The notes under the pieces were generated by a model, which was not told where the DNA came from, made no database searches, and saw only the letters and a list, made by a program, of their open reading frames with translations. From JAHCHG01 sp038251885 (GTDB lineage: Bacteria > Acidobacteriota > Blastocatellia > Pyrinomonadales > Pyrinomonadaceae), in the NCBI GenBank assembly GCA_038251885.1, contig JBBSAX010000002.1, positions 1 through 64,000 on the forward strand: a stretch of 64,000 nucleotides of DNA. Reading direction: 5' to 3'. The position numbers were made by a program, and so were the translations under genes. Shown here piece after piece: positions 18,374 to 25,896 of this stretch; the stretch's first letter is position 1, and each line of letters starts with the position of its first letter.

Positions 18374-19018
18374 ATGAAAAACTTAAAAGTCTTGAATCTG
18401 ATTGGGGTCTTGATCATTTCGGCGATTTTCGCGGTCAGCGTTTCGGCTCAGGCAAAAAATGATTCGGTCAAAAGCATCGGCGGCGAAGAACACGAATCGA
18501 ACATTTACGGTGTAAAAATTGGAATGGACATTCCGACGGCGTTAGAGGCAGTTTTTAAAAATGCCAATCGCAAACCCGGACAGGAAAAACCCGATGCGAT
18601 GAAAAAAGAAGGCAAAGACAACAAAGATGTTCGTGTGCTATATAAAGACCTGCCGAAGGGTGATCTGCAAATTGTATTTGATGAAGGAAAATATGTTCGT
18701 GAAATCGCTCTGACTTATGCGGAAAAAAAGAATATTGACGATTTACGGCTCGCCTCATCGAGCGACATCGGCGTGGCAACTTCCGGTCAGAGATATGATG
18801 ATCGCTACACAATCGGGTTTGTTGATAATAAAAAACAAGAAAAACTCTGGTGGCGCGATGAAAAGATTGGCGACGATTATGAAATCAGATTTTCTTTTTT
18901 ATCAGGCAATATTTTAAAAGACAGCACTCTTTGGTGGCAAACCGTTGTTCAAAAGGCAATCTCGATAAAACCCGGTGATGAAAAGAAGTTTTCAAAAGCA
19001 ATGAGCAACAAAAAATAA
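18374..19018 (+). CDS. Unknown secreted protein, second of a tandem paralog pair
   Basis: 214 residues with a signal peptide ending near VSVSAQ. It shares with the previous gene the blocks SIGGEEHESNIYGVKIGMD, PTALEAVF, RKPGQEKPDA, GKDNKDVRV, DDLRL, RYDDRYTIGFVD and WWRDEK, and has the same end (VVQKAISIKPGDEKKF). It lacks the central insertion, so the pair arose by tandem duplication followed by gain or loss of that segment. Only five bases separate the genes, so they are co-transcribed. Both lie between two secreted TPR genes in the glucan region. No known family is recognised with confidence. Confidence 0.72.
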   Translation: MKNLKVLNLIGVLIISAIFAVSVSAQAKNDSVKSIGGEEHESNIYGVKIGMDIPTALEAVFKNANRKPGQEKPDAMKKEGKDNKDVRVLYKDLPKGDLQIVFDEGKYVREIALTYAEKKNIDDLRLASSSDIGVATSGQRYDDRYTIGFVDNKKQEKLWWRDEKIGDDYEIRFSFLSGNILKDSTLWWQTVVQKAISIKPGDEKKFSKAMSNKK

Positions 19019-19051
19019 TTACTTCAAATGAAATTAGAGGAAAAAAATAAA

Positions 19052-20689
19052 ATGCCAAGAAAAATCAAACTACAAAATTATTTCGGTTTGATTTTAGCTG
19101 GCATTTTGTTGTTTTCGCCGATTTATGCACAGACCAACAAAATCGTTCAAACTTCTGATCAAACAAATAAAATTCTGCAAAACGCTTCGGATTTTATTCA
19201 AGCCGGAAAATTATCGGAAGCCGAAACTATTTTGCGCGAATATTTAACGAAATCTCCCAAAGATAATCGGGCAAAAGTTTTACTCGCAGTTACGCTCGAT
19301 CAGCAAAATCAGTTTGAAGAAGCCGAAAAAATCTATCGGCAGATTTTGCAGACAAATCCAAACGATCAATCGGCGCAGGCAAATCTCGGAATTCTGCTGG
19401 CAAAAACAAATCGCTTGCCGGAAGCAATCACAATGCTCGAAGGCGTTTTGAAAATAAATCCGAAACACAGCCAAGCGCAATATAATCTAGCCGCGCTTTA
19501 TACGACTCGCAACGATTTTACAAAAGCAGTTCCGTTGTTGGAAAAAATCACCGGAATTTCAGCGGCAAATAAGATTCCGAAAAATCAGGATTTGACACTT
19601 TTGTTTTCATTAACGAAGGCTTACGCCGCAACCGGCAAAAAGAAAGAAGCCGTTGTAATTGCTGAAATTCTCGAAAAAAAACAGCCCGAAGATGCGCGAC
19701 TTCTTTTTTCGCTCGGTTTGATTTTAGCCGAATCGGGAGTTTACGAAAAAGCAAAAAACCTGTTTGAAAAGGTTAATGTTCTCAGATCGAATAATTTTGA
19801 TGTTTTGTATAATCTCGGAATTGCTTATTACAACCTCGAAGATTTGGACAAATCGCGGGCGGTTTTGCAACAAGCGGTTGATATAAATCCCGAAAAAGCC
19901 GAAGTTTTTTATCGTCTGGGTTTGATTGCCTCTGCTAAAAAAGAGACGGAAAACGCGCTCGGTTTGTGGCAAAAAGCACTCGAACTTCGTCCCGATTTCC
20001 CGGAAGCAAATTTTTTGATCGGCGAAAAATTAGCTGAAAACCGTTTATACACCGGTGCATTGGGTTTTTATAAAAAAGCGGCTGAACAAAAGTCTGAAAA
20101 TCTGCTTTATCAAATCAGATATTGCGTAAATTTAATCAGGCTCAAAGAGTATCAGGAAGCTAGAATCGTGCTTGGCAAAATTCAAACTAAATATGCGGAA
20201 AACTTAAATGTCAATTATTTGAGAGGCTTTCTGTCGCGTGCCGAAGGTGTCTATGATGAAGCAACCGAAGCCTTTGAAAAGGTCTTGAAATTATCGCCCG
20301 ATAATCCTGATGTTTTATCTAATCTTGGATTTTTGGCAATTCAGCGCGGTGATAAAATAAACGGCGAAAAATTGCTGAAACAAGCGATAAAACTGGATGA
20401 TGAAAATTTTCCGGCATATTATGAATTAGGCAGATTATTAGTGCGTTCAAATAGAATTGATGAAGCCTTGCCGATTCTGCAGCGCGGGGCGGAAATCGGA
20501 AACAACGACCCGGGAATTTATTATCAATTGTTTTTGGCATTTTCGCGCTTGAAACAAAAAGATAAAGCCGACAAATCCTTTACTGAATTTAAGCGTCTGG
20601 AAAAAATGTTGGATAAAACTTCCGGTTCGGCTGAAAAACCGGATTCGACTTCGGATTATCCCGATTTGATCGAAGAAAAGAAACCGTAA
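19052..20689 (+). CDS. Secreted TPR protein with about a dozen repeats
   Basis: About 545 residues from the ATG at 19052, preceded by GAGG; an ATG at 19028 is in frame but has no ribosome-binding site. The signal peptide ends near FSPIYAQ. Tetratricopeptide repeats fill nearly the whole protein (AETILREYLTKSPKDNRAK, AITMLEGVLKINPKHSQAQ, ALGLWQKALELRPDFPEAN, ATEAFEKVLKLSPDNPDVL). It ends in a charged tail. It probably acts as a protein-binding scaffold outside the cytoplasm. It lies just before the first GH13 gene and is close in style to the TPR protein at 43962. Confidence 0.82.
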   Translation: MPRKIKLQNYFGLILAGILLFSPIYAQTNKIVQTSDQTNKILQNASDFIQAGKLSEAETILREYLTKSPKDNRAKVLLAVTLDQQNQFEEAEKIYRQILQTNPNDQSAQANLGILLAKTNRLPEAITMLEGVLKINPKHSQAQYNLAALYTTRNDFTKAVPLLEKITGISAANKIPKNQDLTLLFSLTKAYAATGKKKEAVVIAEILEKKQPEDARLLFSLGLILAESGVYEKAKNLFEKVNVLRSNNFDVLYNLGIAYYNLEDLDKSRAVLQQAVDINPEKAEVFYRLGLIASAKKETENALGLWQKALELRPDFPEANFLIGEKLAENRLYTGALGFYKKAAEQKSENLLYQIRYCVNLIRLKEYQEARIVLGKIQTKYAENLNVNYLRGFLSRAEGVYDEATEAFEKVLKLSPDNPDVLSNLGFLAIQRGDKINGEKLLKQAIKLDDENFPAYYELGRLLVRSNRIDEALPILQRGAEIGNNDPGIYYQLFLAFSRLKQKDKADKSFTEFKRLEKMLDKTSGSAEKPDSTSDYPDLIEEKKP

Positions 20690-20706
20690 ATTTACAAATT
20701 AAAGTA

Positions 20707-22587
20707 ATGCTAAAAATTCAAACTAATACTTTGTGCTTCGTGATTTTGGTTTTTTGTAGCTTAAACGTTTTTTCGCAAAATTTGCCAAAAGCAACAAAGG
20801 TCGAACCGCCAAATTGGTGGGCGAATCACACGATAAATCCCGTTCGTTTGCTTGTGCGTGGCGAAAATTTTCAGAAAGCAAAGATTGTTTCAAAAAGTTC
20901 TGTGTTAAAAGTTTCAAACATTAAAATAAACGGACGCGGCGATTATCTGTTTTTTGATGTGACAATTCCGCAAAATGCGAAGGTTGGAAAATACGAATTC
21001 GAAGTTTCAACGACGAATGGCAAAACCATTGTGCCGTTTGAAATTCTTGCACCCGTTAAAAAAGATAATCAAACAATTACGAACGACGACGTAATTTATT
21101 TAATAATGACCGACCGATTTGCGGACGGCGACGTTTCAAATAATAAAGACGTTGACCGCGCAAATCCGCGGGCATGGCACGGCGGCGATTTCAAGGGAAT
21201 TACGAAGAATATTTCTTATTTGAAAGAACTCGGAATAACAGCGATTTGGCTTACACCTTGGTATGATAATTCCGATGAAATCACGACTTGCGACAAACCG
21301 TGGTGTCCGATGACGAGTTATCACGGTTACGGTGCGATTGATTATTACGGCGTTGAAAATCATTTCGGCACATTTCAAGATTTGCGCGAAATGATCGAAA
21401 CAGCGCACAAAAACGGCATTAAAGTTATTCAGGATCAAGTTGCGAATCACGTCAGCTTCAAACACCCTTGGGTAAAAAATCCGCCGCTTGAAAATTGGAT
21501 TCCGCCTTTTGCTCAGAATAATTTCAATAATTCAGTTTTGCTTTCGCCGAACGGTTCAAACGCCGAGCGCGATAATTTGTTAAAAGGCTGGTTCGATTTT
21601 TCGTTGCCGGATTTGAATCAGGAAGAACCGGAAGTTGTGCGTTACGAAATTCAAAACGCGCTGTGGTGGATTGCTGCAACCGGAATTGACGGTATTCGGC
21701 AAGACACGATTCAATATATGCCGAGAGAATTTATCCGCGATTGGTCGGCGGCGATTTTGAAAGAATATCCGAACTTTTATTTGGTTGGCGAAATTATGAA
21801 GGACGATTCCGCGCAGACTGCATTTTTTCAAGGCGGAAAAATCGGTTGGGACGGCATTGATACAAAACTTCCAAGCGTTTTCGACTTCAAATTATGGCAA
21901 ACTTCGCAAGAAGTTTTTACGGGCAAAAAGCCGGCGAGTGCGTTGCGAGATGTTTTGAAATACGATGGTTTATACGGAAATGTTAATAATATAACGACGC
22001 TGACGAACAATCACGACACAGACCGTTTTATGAGTTTACCCGGTGCAACAAAAGAAGGCGCGAAACTTCACACGGCGTTTATTCTGGCAACTCGCGGAAT
22101 TCCCCAATTATATTACGGCGAAGAAGTTTTAATGACCGGCGGACACGATCCCGACAATCGCAAAGATTTCACAAAATTCGATAAATCAAGCAGAAATCTT
22201 GATGAACAGGAAATGTTCGATTGGACGAGAGATTGGATAAAATACCGAAAACAGAATATTGCACTTAAAGAAGGATTTACAACGGATTTGCAATATGATG
22301 AAAACATATATGCTTTTTCGAGAAGTGAATATTTGCTGAAAACGCAAGGTATGGATTCGTGGCAATATATTATTGTTGTAATAAATAATTCCGAAAGTGA
22401 AAAAACTTTTACATACACCAAATTTCCAAGTTGGTTTGAAATTGACTCCTGCTTTACAAGATTAGGACAAGTACCAAGATTAAAAAAAGATGGTGTTTGT
22501 TATAATCAGCAAAATGCTTATGATTTTGTGTTGCCGCCAAAATCAATCAATGTTTATAAGGCATACAGAGGCACTGAGCTAAAATAA
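20707..22587 (+). CDS. Secreted GH13 alpha-amylase family enzyme (cyclomaltodextrinase/neopullulanase-like)
   Basis: 626 residues with a signal peptide ending at FSQ. The N-terminal domain (about 25-120) has the PPNWWANHTINPVRLLVRG pattern of the cyclomaltodextrinase N-domain. The GH13 barrel follows with conserved regions intact: DQVANH at 243-248, the nucleophile Asp333 in GIRQDT, acid/base Glu362 in LVGEIM, and transition-state His436-Asp437 in NNHDT. A C-terminal beta domain closes the protein. It should cleave maltodextrins or pullulan-like glucans in the periplasm, like SusA. The closest paralog in the window is at 25897, with the same domain order. Confidence 0.9.
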   Translation: MLKIQTNTLCFVILVFCSLNVFSQNLPKATKVEPPNWWANHTINPVRLLVRGENFQKAKIVSKSSVLKVSNIKINGRGDYLFFDVTIPQNAKVGKYEFEVSTTNGKTIVPFEILAPVKKDNQTITNDDVIYLIMTDRFADGDVSNNKDVDRANPRAWHGGDFKGITKNISYLKELGITAIWLTPWYDNSDEITTCDKPWCPMTSYHGYGAIDYYGVENHFGTFQDLREMIETAHKNGIKVIQDQVANHVSFKHPWVKNPPLENWIPPFAQNNFNNSVLLSPNGSNAERDNLLKGWFDFSLPDLNQEEPEVVRYEIQNALWWIAATGIDGIRQDTIQYMPREFIRDWSAAILKEYPNFYLVGEIMKDDSAQTAFFQGGKIGWDGIDTKLPSVFDFKLWQTSQEVFTGKKPASALRDVLKYDGLYGNVNNITTLTNNHDTDRFMSLPGATKEGAKLHTAFILATRGIPQLYYGEEVLMTGGHDPDNRKDFTKFDKSSRNLDEQEMFDWTRDWIKYRKQNIALKEGFTTDLQYDENIYAFSRSEYLLKTQGMDSWQYIIVVINNSESEKTFTYTKFPSWFEIDSCFTRLGQVPRLKKDGVCYNQQNAYDFVLPPKSINVYKAYRGTELK

Positions 22588-22591
22588 ATTA

Positions 22592-22969
22592 ATGAATAAA
22601 ATATTTGAAATAGTCGAAGATGTGAGCCATTTGACTGCGCCGGAACAGCGCGAGATTTTAGCTAGACTTTGGACTGAGCAGACAAAAAATCATATTGGAG
22701 AAACTTGGAAAACTCTGAAATTCAGCGAAAATTTGCGGATTACGACTTACGAACCGGAACAGGAAAAATATCTCGAACAATTACGTGCAGAATTAGTAAA
22801 CGGATGTTTAGCACGGCTTGAAAACGAATCGGACGGCACTTTTGAAATTTTTGGAAGCGACCGAACTTATTATGTTTCAATGACAATCAGCCGCGAATTT
22901 GTCGGATTGTTGGATTCTTGGTCGCCGGAAAATCCGCCGCGTGAAATAAATCTCGAAGGTGCAAATTAA
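22592..22969 (+). CDS. Small protein of unknown function
   Basis: 125 residues with no signal peptide or membrane segment. The start is four bases after the upstream GH13 stop codon and its stop abuts the next gene, so all three are probably co-transcribed. The N-terminus (LTAPEQREILARLWTEQ) vaguely resembles the helical start of addiction-module antitoxin-like proteins, but no toxin follows. The rest is a mixed alpha-beta segment ending in LLDSWSPENPP. I do not recognise the family. Confidence 0.6.
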   Translation: MNKIFEIVEDVSHLTAPEQREILARLWTEQTKNHIGETWKTLKFSENLRITTYEPEQEKYLEQLRAELVNGCLARLENESDGTFEIFGSDRTYYVSMTISREFVGLLDSWSPENPPREINLEGAN

Positions 22970-23320
22970 ATGGTGGCTCTGAGTGATGTCGAGGTCAGAA
23001 GATTACTTAAATTTCTAAAAAAGCAAAATAATGACACAGAAAAACTTGCGGAAATTGAAGATGAATTGAGAAGCGATTACGGGACGGAATATCTGCGCGA
23101 ACCCGAAATTGTAAGTTTTTTTCAAAGTAATACATTAAATATTCGCAAAATGTGGGATTTGAAAATCATTTCTTACACTCAAATGCGAATGGTTCAGCGC
23201 GGAATCGGCGAAGATGAAATTATCGGACTTTTTAAGAAATTTTTAGATTATTGCGAGATTCGGGAAATTCTTGTAACTGTTGGTGATTATACAATTTTCG
23301 GCAAACTCGAAAATCGATAA
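22970..23320 (+). CDS. Small helical protein of unknown function
   Basis: 116 residues whose ATG immediately follows the stop codon of the preceding gene. It is charged and mainly helical (VRRLLKFLKKQNNDTEKLAEIEDELRSDY) with a short strand-rich end (EILVTVGDYTIFGKLENR). There is no signal peptide. After its TAA the same frame stays open for another 41 codons (see 23321-23446). It could be a truncated gene rather than a natural small one. Function is unknown. Confidence 0.55.
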   Translation: MVALSDVEVRRLLKFLKKQNNDTEKLAEIEDELRSDYGTEYLREPEIVSFFQSNTLNIRKMWDLKIISYTQMRMVQRGIGEDEIIGLFKKFLDYCEIREILVTVGDYTIFGKLENR

Positions 23321-23446
23321 AATCTTGTAACTTTAAGAATTGACGTTGACGAGATCGGCGAAAAATCAAACAAAGCGCACACCGTAACAGTTTTTATAGG
23401 TCAAGGCGACACGAGCGAAACTTTTGAAATAAATCTAATAAACTAA
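23321..23446 (+). pseudogene. In-frame open remnant after a stop codon
   Basis: In the frame of the preceding gene, 41 sense codons follow its TAA and end at the TAA at 23444-23446. They encode a strand-rich, protein-like peptide (VTLRIDVDEIGEKSN, TVTVFIGQGDTSETFEINL). There is no start codon or ribosome-binding site of its own. It may be the tail of a decayed gene, or show that the upstream gene was once longer. Chance is possible in so short a frame. Confidence 0.35.
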
Positions 23447-23457
23447 ATTTTAAAACT

Positions 23458-24981
23458 ATGAAATTTCCAAGAGCGAGCGGTATTTTATTTCATCCGACAT
23501 CTTTGCCGAATAATTACGGCATCGGTGATTTGGGCAAATCGGCTTATGGTTTTGTAGATTTTTTGGCAAAATCGAAACAGACTTACTGGCAGATTTTGCC
23601 GCTCGGTCCGACGGGATTCGGTGATTCGCCGTATCAATGTTTTTCGGCGTTTGCGGGAAATACGAATTTGATTTCGCCGGAAGTTTTGGTTGAAGAAGAA
23701 TTATTGACGCAGGAAGAGATTGATGAAAAGCCGGATTTCCCGGAAGAAAAAGTTGATTTCGGATCTGTGATTAATTGGAAAAACACTTTGCTCAAAAAAG
23801 CTTACGAGCGATTTCGTTTGACGACGAGCGTTAATTTGCGCGGTTCGTTTGAAACATTTACGCAAAATGTCGCGTGGTGGCTCGAAGATTACGCGCTTTT
23901 TCGGGCGATAAAGTCCACGCAGGATCAGAAAATGTGGCTCGAATGGGACGAACCTTTGCGACTTCGGCACGAAGACGCTTTGATGAAAGCGCACGAAGAA
24001 TTGCAGGAAGAAGTTTTGGCGCAGAAGTTTTATCAATTTTTGTTCTTCAAACAATGGTCGCATCTGAAAAATTACGCGAACGGCAAAGGAATTAAAATTA
24101 TCGGCGATGTTCCGATTTTTATTTCGTTCGATTCGGCGGACGTTTGGTGCAATCCGCAGGAATTTAAATTAAACGAAGACGGTTCGCCGAAAGTCGTCGC
24201 GGGAGTTCCGCCGGATTACTTTTCAAAAACCGGACAGCTTTGGGGAAATCCGATTTATAATTGGGACAAAATGCGTTCCGAAGGCTTCAAATGGTGGATC
24301 AAGCGTGTTCAGTTCACTTTGAAAACGGTTGATATTTTGCGGATTGACCATTTTCGCGGATTCGCCGCGAGTTGGGAAGTTCCGGGCGGCGACAAAACAG
24401 CGGAAAATGGGCGTTGGGTAAATGTTCCGGGCAAGGATTTGTTCAATACTCTGAAATTCGCGCTCGGCGAATTGCCGATTTTGGCGGAAGATTTAGGCGT
24501 GATTACGCCCGATGTCGAAGAATTACGCGACGGATTCGGCTTTCCCGGAATGCGGATTTTGCAATTTGCTTTTGGCGGCGACACGGAAAATCTCGATCTG
24601 CCGCATAATTATATCAAGCATTGCGTCGCATACACCGGAACGCACGACAATGATACGACCGTCGGTTGGTTCAACTCGCAAGTTGGTGCAGATTCGACAC
24701 GCGATGAAGAAGAAATTTCTAAAGAACACGATTTTTGCTTGAATTATCTGAATTCCGACGGCGAAGAAATTCATTGGGATTTCGTTCGCGCAGTTTGGGC
24801 TACGGTTGCTCACACAACAATTGCGCCGATGCAGGATTTGCTCGGTTTGGGCAACGATGCGCGAATAAATCTGCCCGGTTCAACAAAGGGAAATTGGTTT
24901 TGGCGTTGTAAAGACGGCGATTTTTCGGATGAAATTGCGGAAAGGTTGAAAGATTTGACGGAAATTTACGGTAGAGATTAG
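23458..24981 (+). CDS. malQ: 4-alpha-glucanotransferase (amylomaltase, GH77)
   Basis: This enzyme transfers maltodextrin segments to glucose or other dextrins in the cytoplasm and so processes imported maltose and maltotriose. GH77 hallmarks are present: RASGILFHPTSLPNNYGIGD, the YWQILPLGPTGFGDSPYQ block, GDVPIFISFDSADVW, the nucleophile Asp in LRIDHFRGF, Glu in LPILAEDLG, and the TGTHDNDT segment. Its 507 residues match typical short bacterial MalQ proteins and there is no signal peptide. It lies between two secreted GH13 genes and upstream of a sugar transporter, in line with a maltodextrin pathway. Confidence 0.95.
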   Translation: MKFPRASGILFHPTSLPNNYGIGDLGKSAYGFVDFLAKSKQTYWQILPLGPTGFGDSPYQCFSAFAGNTNLISPEVLVEEELLTQEEIDEKPDFPEEKVDFGSVINWKNTLLKKAYERFRLTTSVNLRGSFETFTQNVAWWLEDYALFRAIKSTQDQKMWLEWDEPLRLRHEDALMKAHEELQEEVLAQKFYQFLFFKQWSHLKNYANGKGIKIIGDVPIFISFDSADVWCNPQEFKLNEDGSPKVVAGVPPDYFSKTGQLWGNPIYNWDKMRSEGFKWWIKRVQFTLKTVDILRIDHFRGFAASWEVPGGDKTAENGRWVNVPGKDLFNTLKFALGELPILAEDLGVITPDVEELRDGFGFPGMRILQFAFGGDTENLDLPHNYIKHCVAYTGTHDNDTTVGWFNSQVGADSTRDEEEISKEHDFCLNYLNSDGEEIHWDFVRAVWATVAHTTIAPMQDLLGLGNDARINLPGSTKGNWFWRCKDGDFSDEIAERLKDLTEIYGRD

Positions 24982-25356
24982 ATGAACGAAACATTTATTT
25001 CTCAGATCGGCTTTGTTTTGGCAATTTTTTTTGTTGCGGTCTTTTACATTCCTGTTGCATATATGCGGCGGCGAATGAAAAAAATGAGCGAAACAGATTT
25101 ACTGAAAATTAATCGAAAAGAATGGATTAGACAAGTTAAATCAAATGCTTATACAAAATTGATCGGTCGCGGTTTTGTCGGTTTGCTGTTTGTTGGTTTT
25201 ATTCTGTTCAATTACAAACTAATTATAGAAAACGGTATAGATTTTTCGACGGTTTTATTTTCTATCATAGGGATTTTATTTATTTGTTTCGCGTTTTTCG
25301 GCTACAAAAACGAATTCAGCAGGCTCAAAGAGATTGATTGTAATTTAACTGACTAA
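24982..25356 (+). CDS. Small membrane protein of unknown function
   Basis: 124 residues. The ATG directly follows the malQ stop codon, so translation is probably coupled. There are three hydrophobic segments: at the N-terminus (GFVLAIFFVAVFYIPVAYM), in the middle (GFVGLLFVGFILFNYKL) and near residue 90 (TVLFSIIGILFICFAFFGY). A basic cytoplasmic loop (RRRMKKMSE) follows the first segment. No family is recognised. The next gene is also a small membrane protein, so the two may act together. Confidence 0.65.
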   Translation: MNETFISQIGFVLAIFFVAVFYIPVAYMRRRMKKMSETDLLKINRKEWIRQVKSNAYTKLIGRGFVGLLFVGFILFNYKLIIENGIDFSTVLFSIIGILFICFAFFGYKNEFSRLKEIDCNLTD

Positions 25357-25360
25357 ATTT

Positions 25361-25882
25361 ATGTTCGATCATTATTTAAACAAGATTCCCGAATGGATAA
25401 AGATCGGAGCGATAATTGTTTCACTATTTGTCGTTCCGACGGTCTTGATTTATTTAACGGCGTATTACGAAGGCTTTGCATCAATTCTTTTTTTGATCGC
25501 CGGAATTGCCTTTTATAAAACGAGCCAGAAAAATCTCTTGTTTGAACATTACGGTTTTATTATCGGATTTATCTTTTTTTTCGCAATTTTGGGAATGGTT
25601 TTCGACGGTGCGGGGAATTTTGTGTACAACAAACCGATTGAAAATCTTTGTCCTGCGGAAAATGAATTGGTGCGTGATGTGAAATTCGTTGAAAATTACG
25701 ACGGCGAAGACTCAATTCTGCATCAGTTTAGCTGTTTTTCAATGCCGGAAAATAAAATTATTTATCAAATTCCGCGCTGGAAAACTCTGGGTATAAGATT
25801 TTTGGAATATATACTAATCGGTATGATTTTTGTCGGATTTTATTGGATCATCCCGAAATTTATGAAAACAAAAAAGGGTTAA
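25361..25882 (+). CDS. Small membrane protein of unknown function
   Basis: 173 residues, four bases after the previous membrane protein. About four hydrophobic segments are visible: IGAIIVSLFVVPTVLIYLTA, FASILFLIAGIAFY, FIIGFIFFFAILGMVF and the C-terminal ILIGMIFVGFYWII. Between the last two lies a loop of about 50 residues with two cysteines (NLCPAENE and QFSCFSMPEN), likely outside the cytoplasm, where they could form a disulfide. I do not recognise the family. It sits within the alpha-glucan gene run and is probably co-transcribed. Confidence 0.65.
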   Translation: MFDHYLNKIPEWIKIGAIIVSLFVVPTVLIYLTAYYEGFASILFLIAGIAFYKTSQKNLLFEHYGFIIGFIFFFAILGMVFDGAGNFVYNKPIENLCPAENELVRDVKFVENYDGEDSILHQFSCFSMPENKIIYQIPRWKTLGIRFLEYILIGMIFVGFYWIIPKFMKTKKG

Positions 25883-25896
25883 AATTAAATTAATTT

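Noticed and set aside
22592..23320. Toxin-antitoxin pair, because the first small protein resembles an antitoxin start.
   Set aside because: The similarity is a single short helix, the second protein has no toxin motif, and the genes sit in a metabolic operon.
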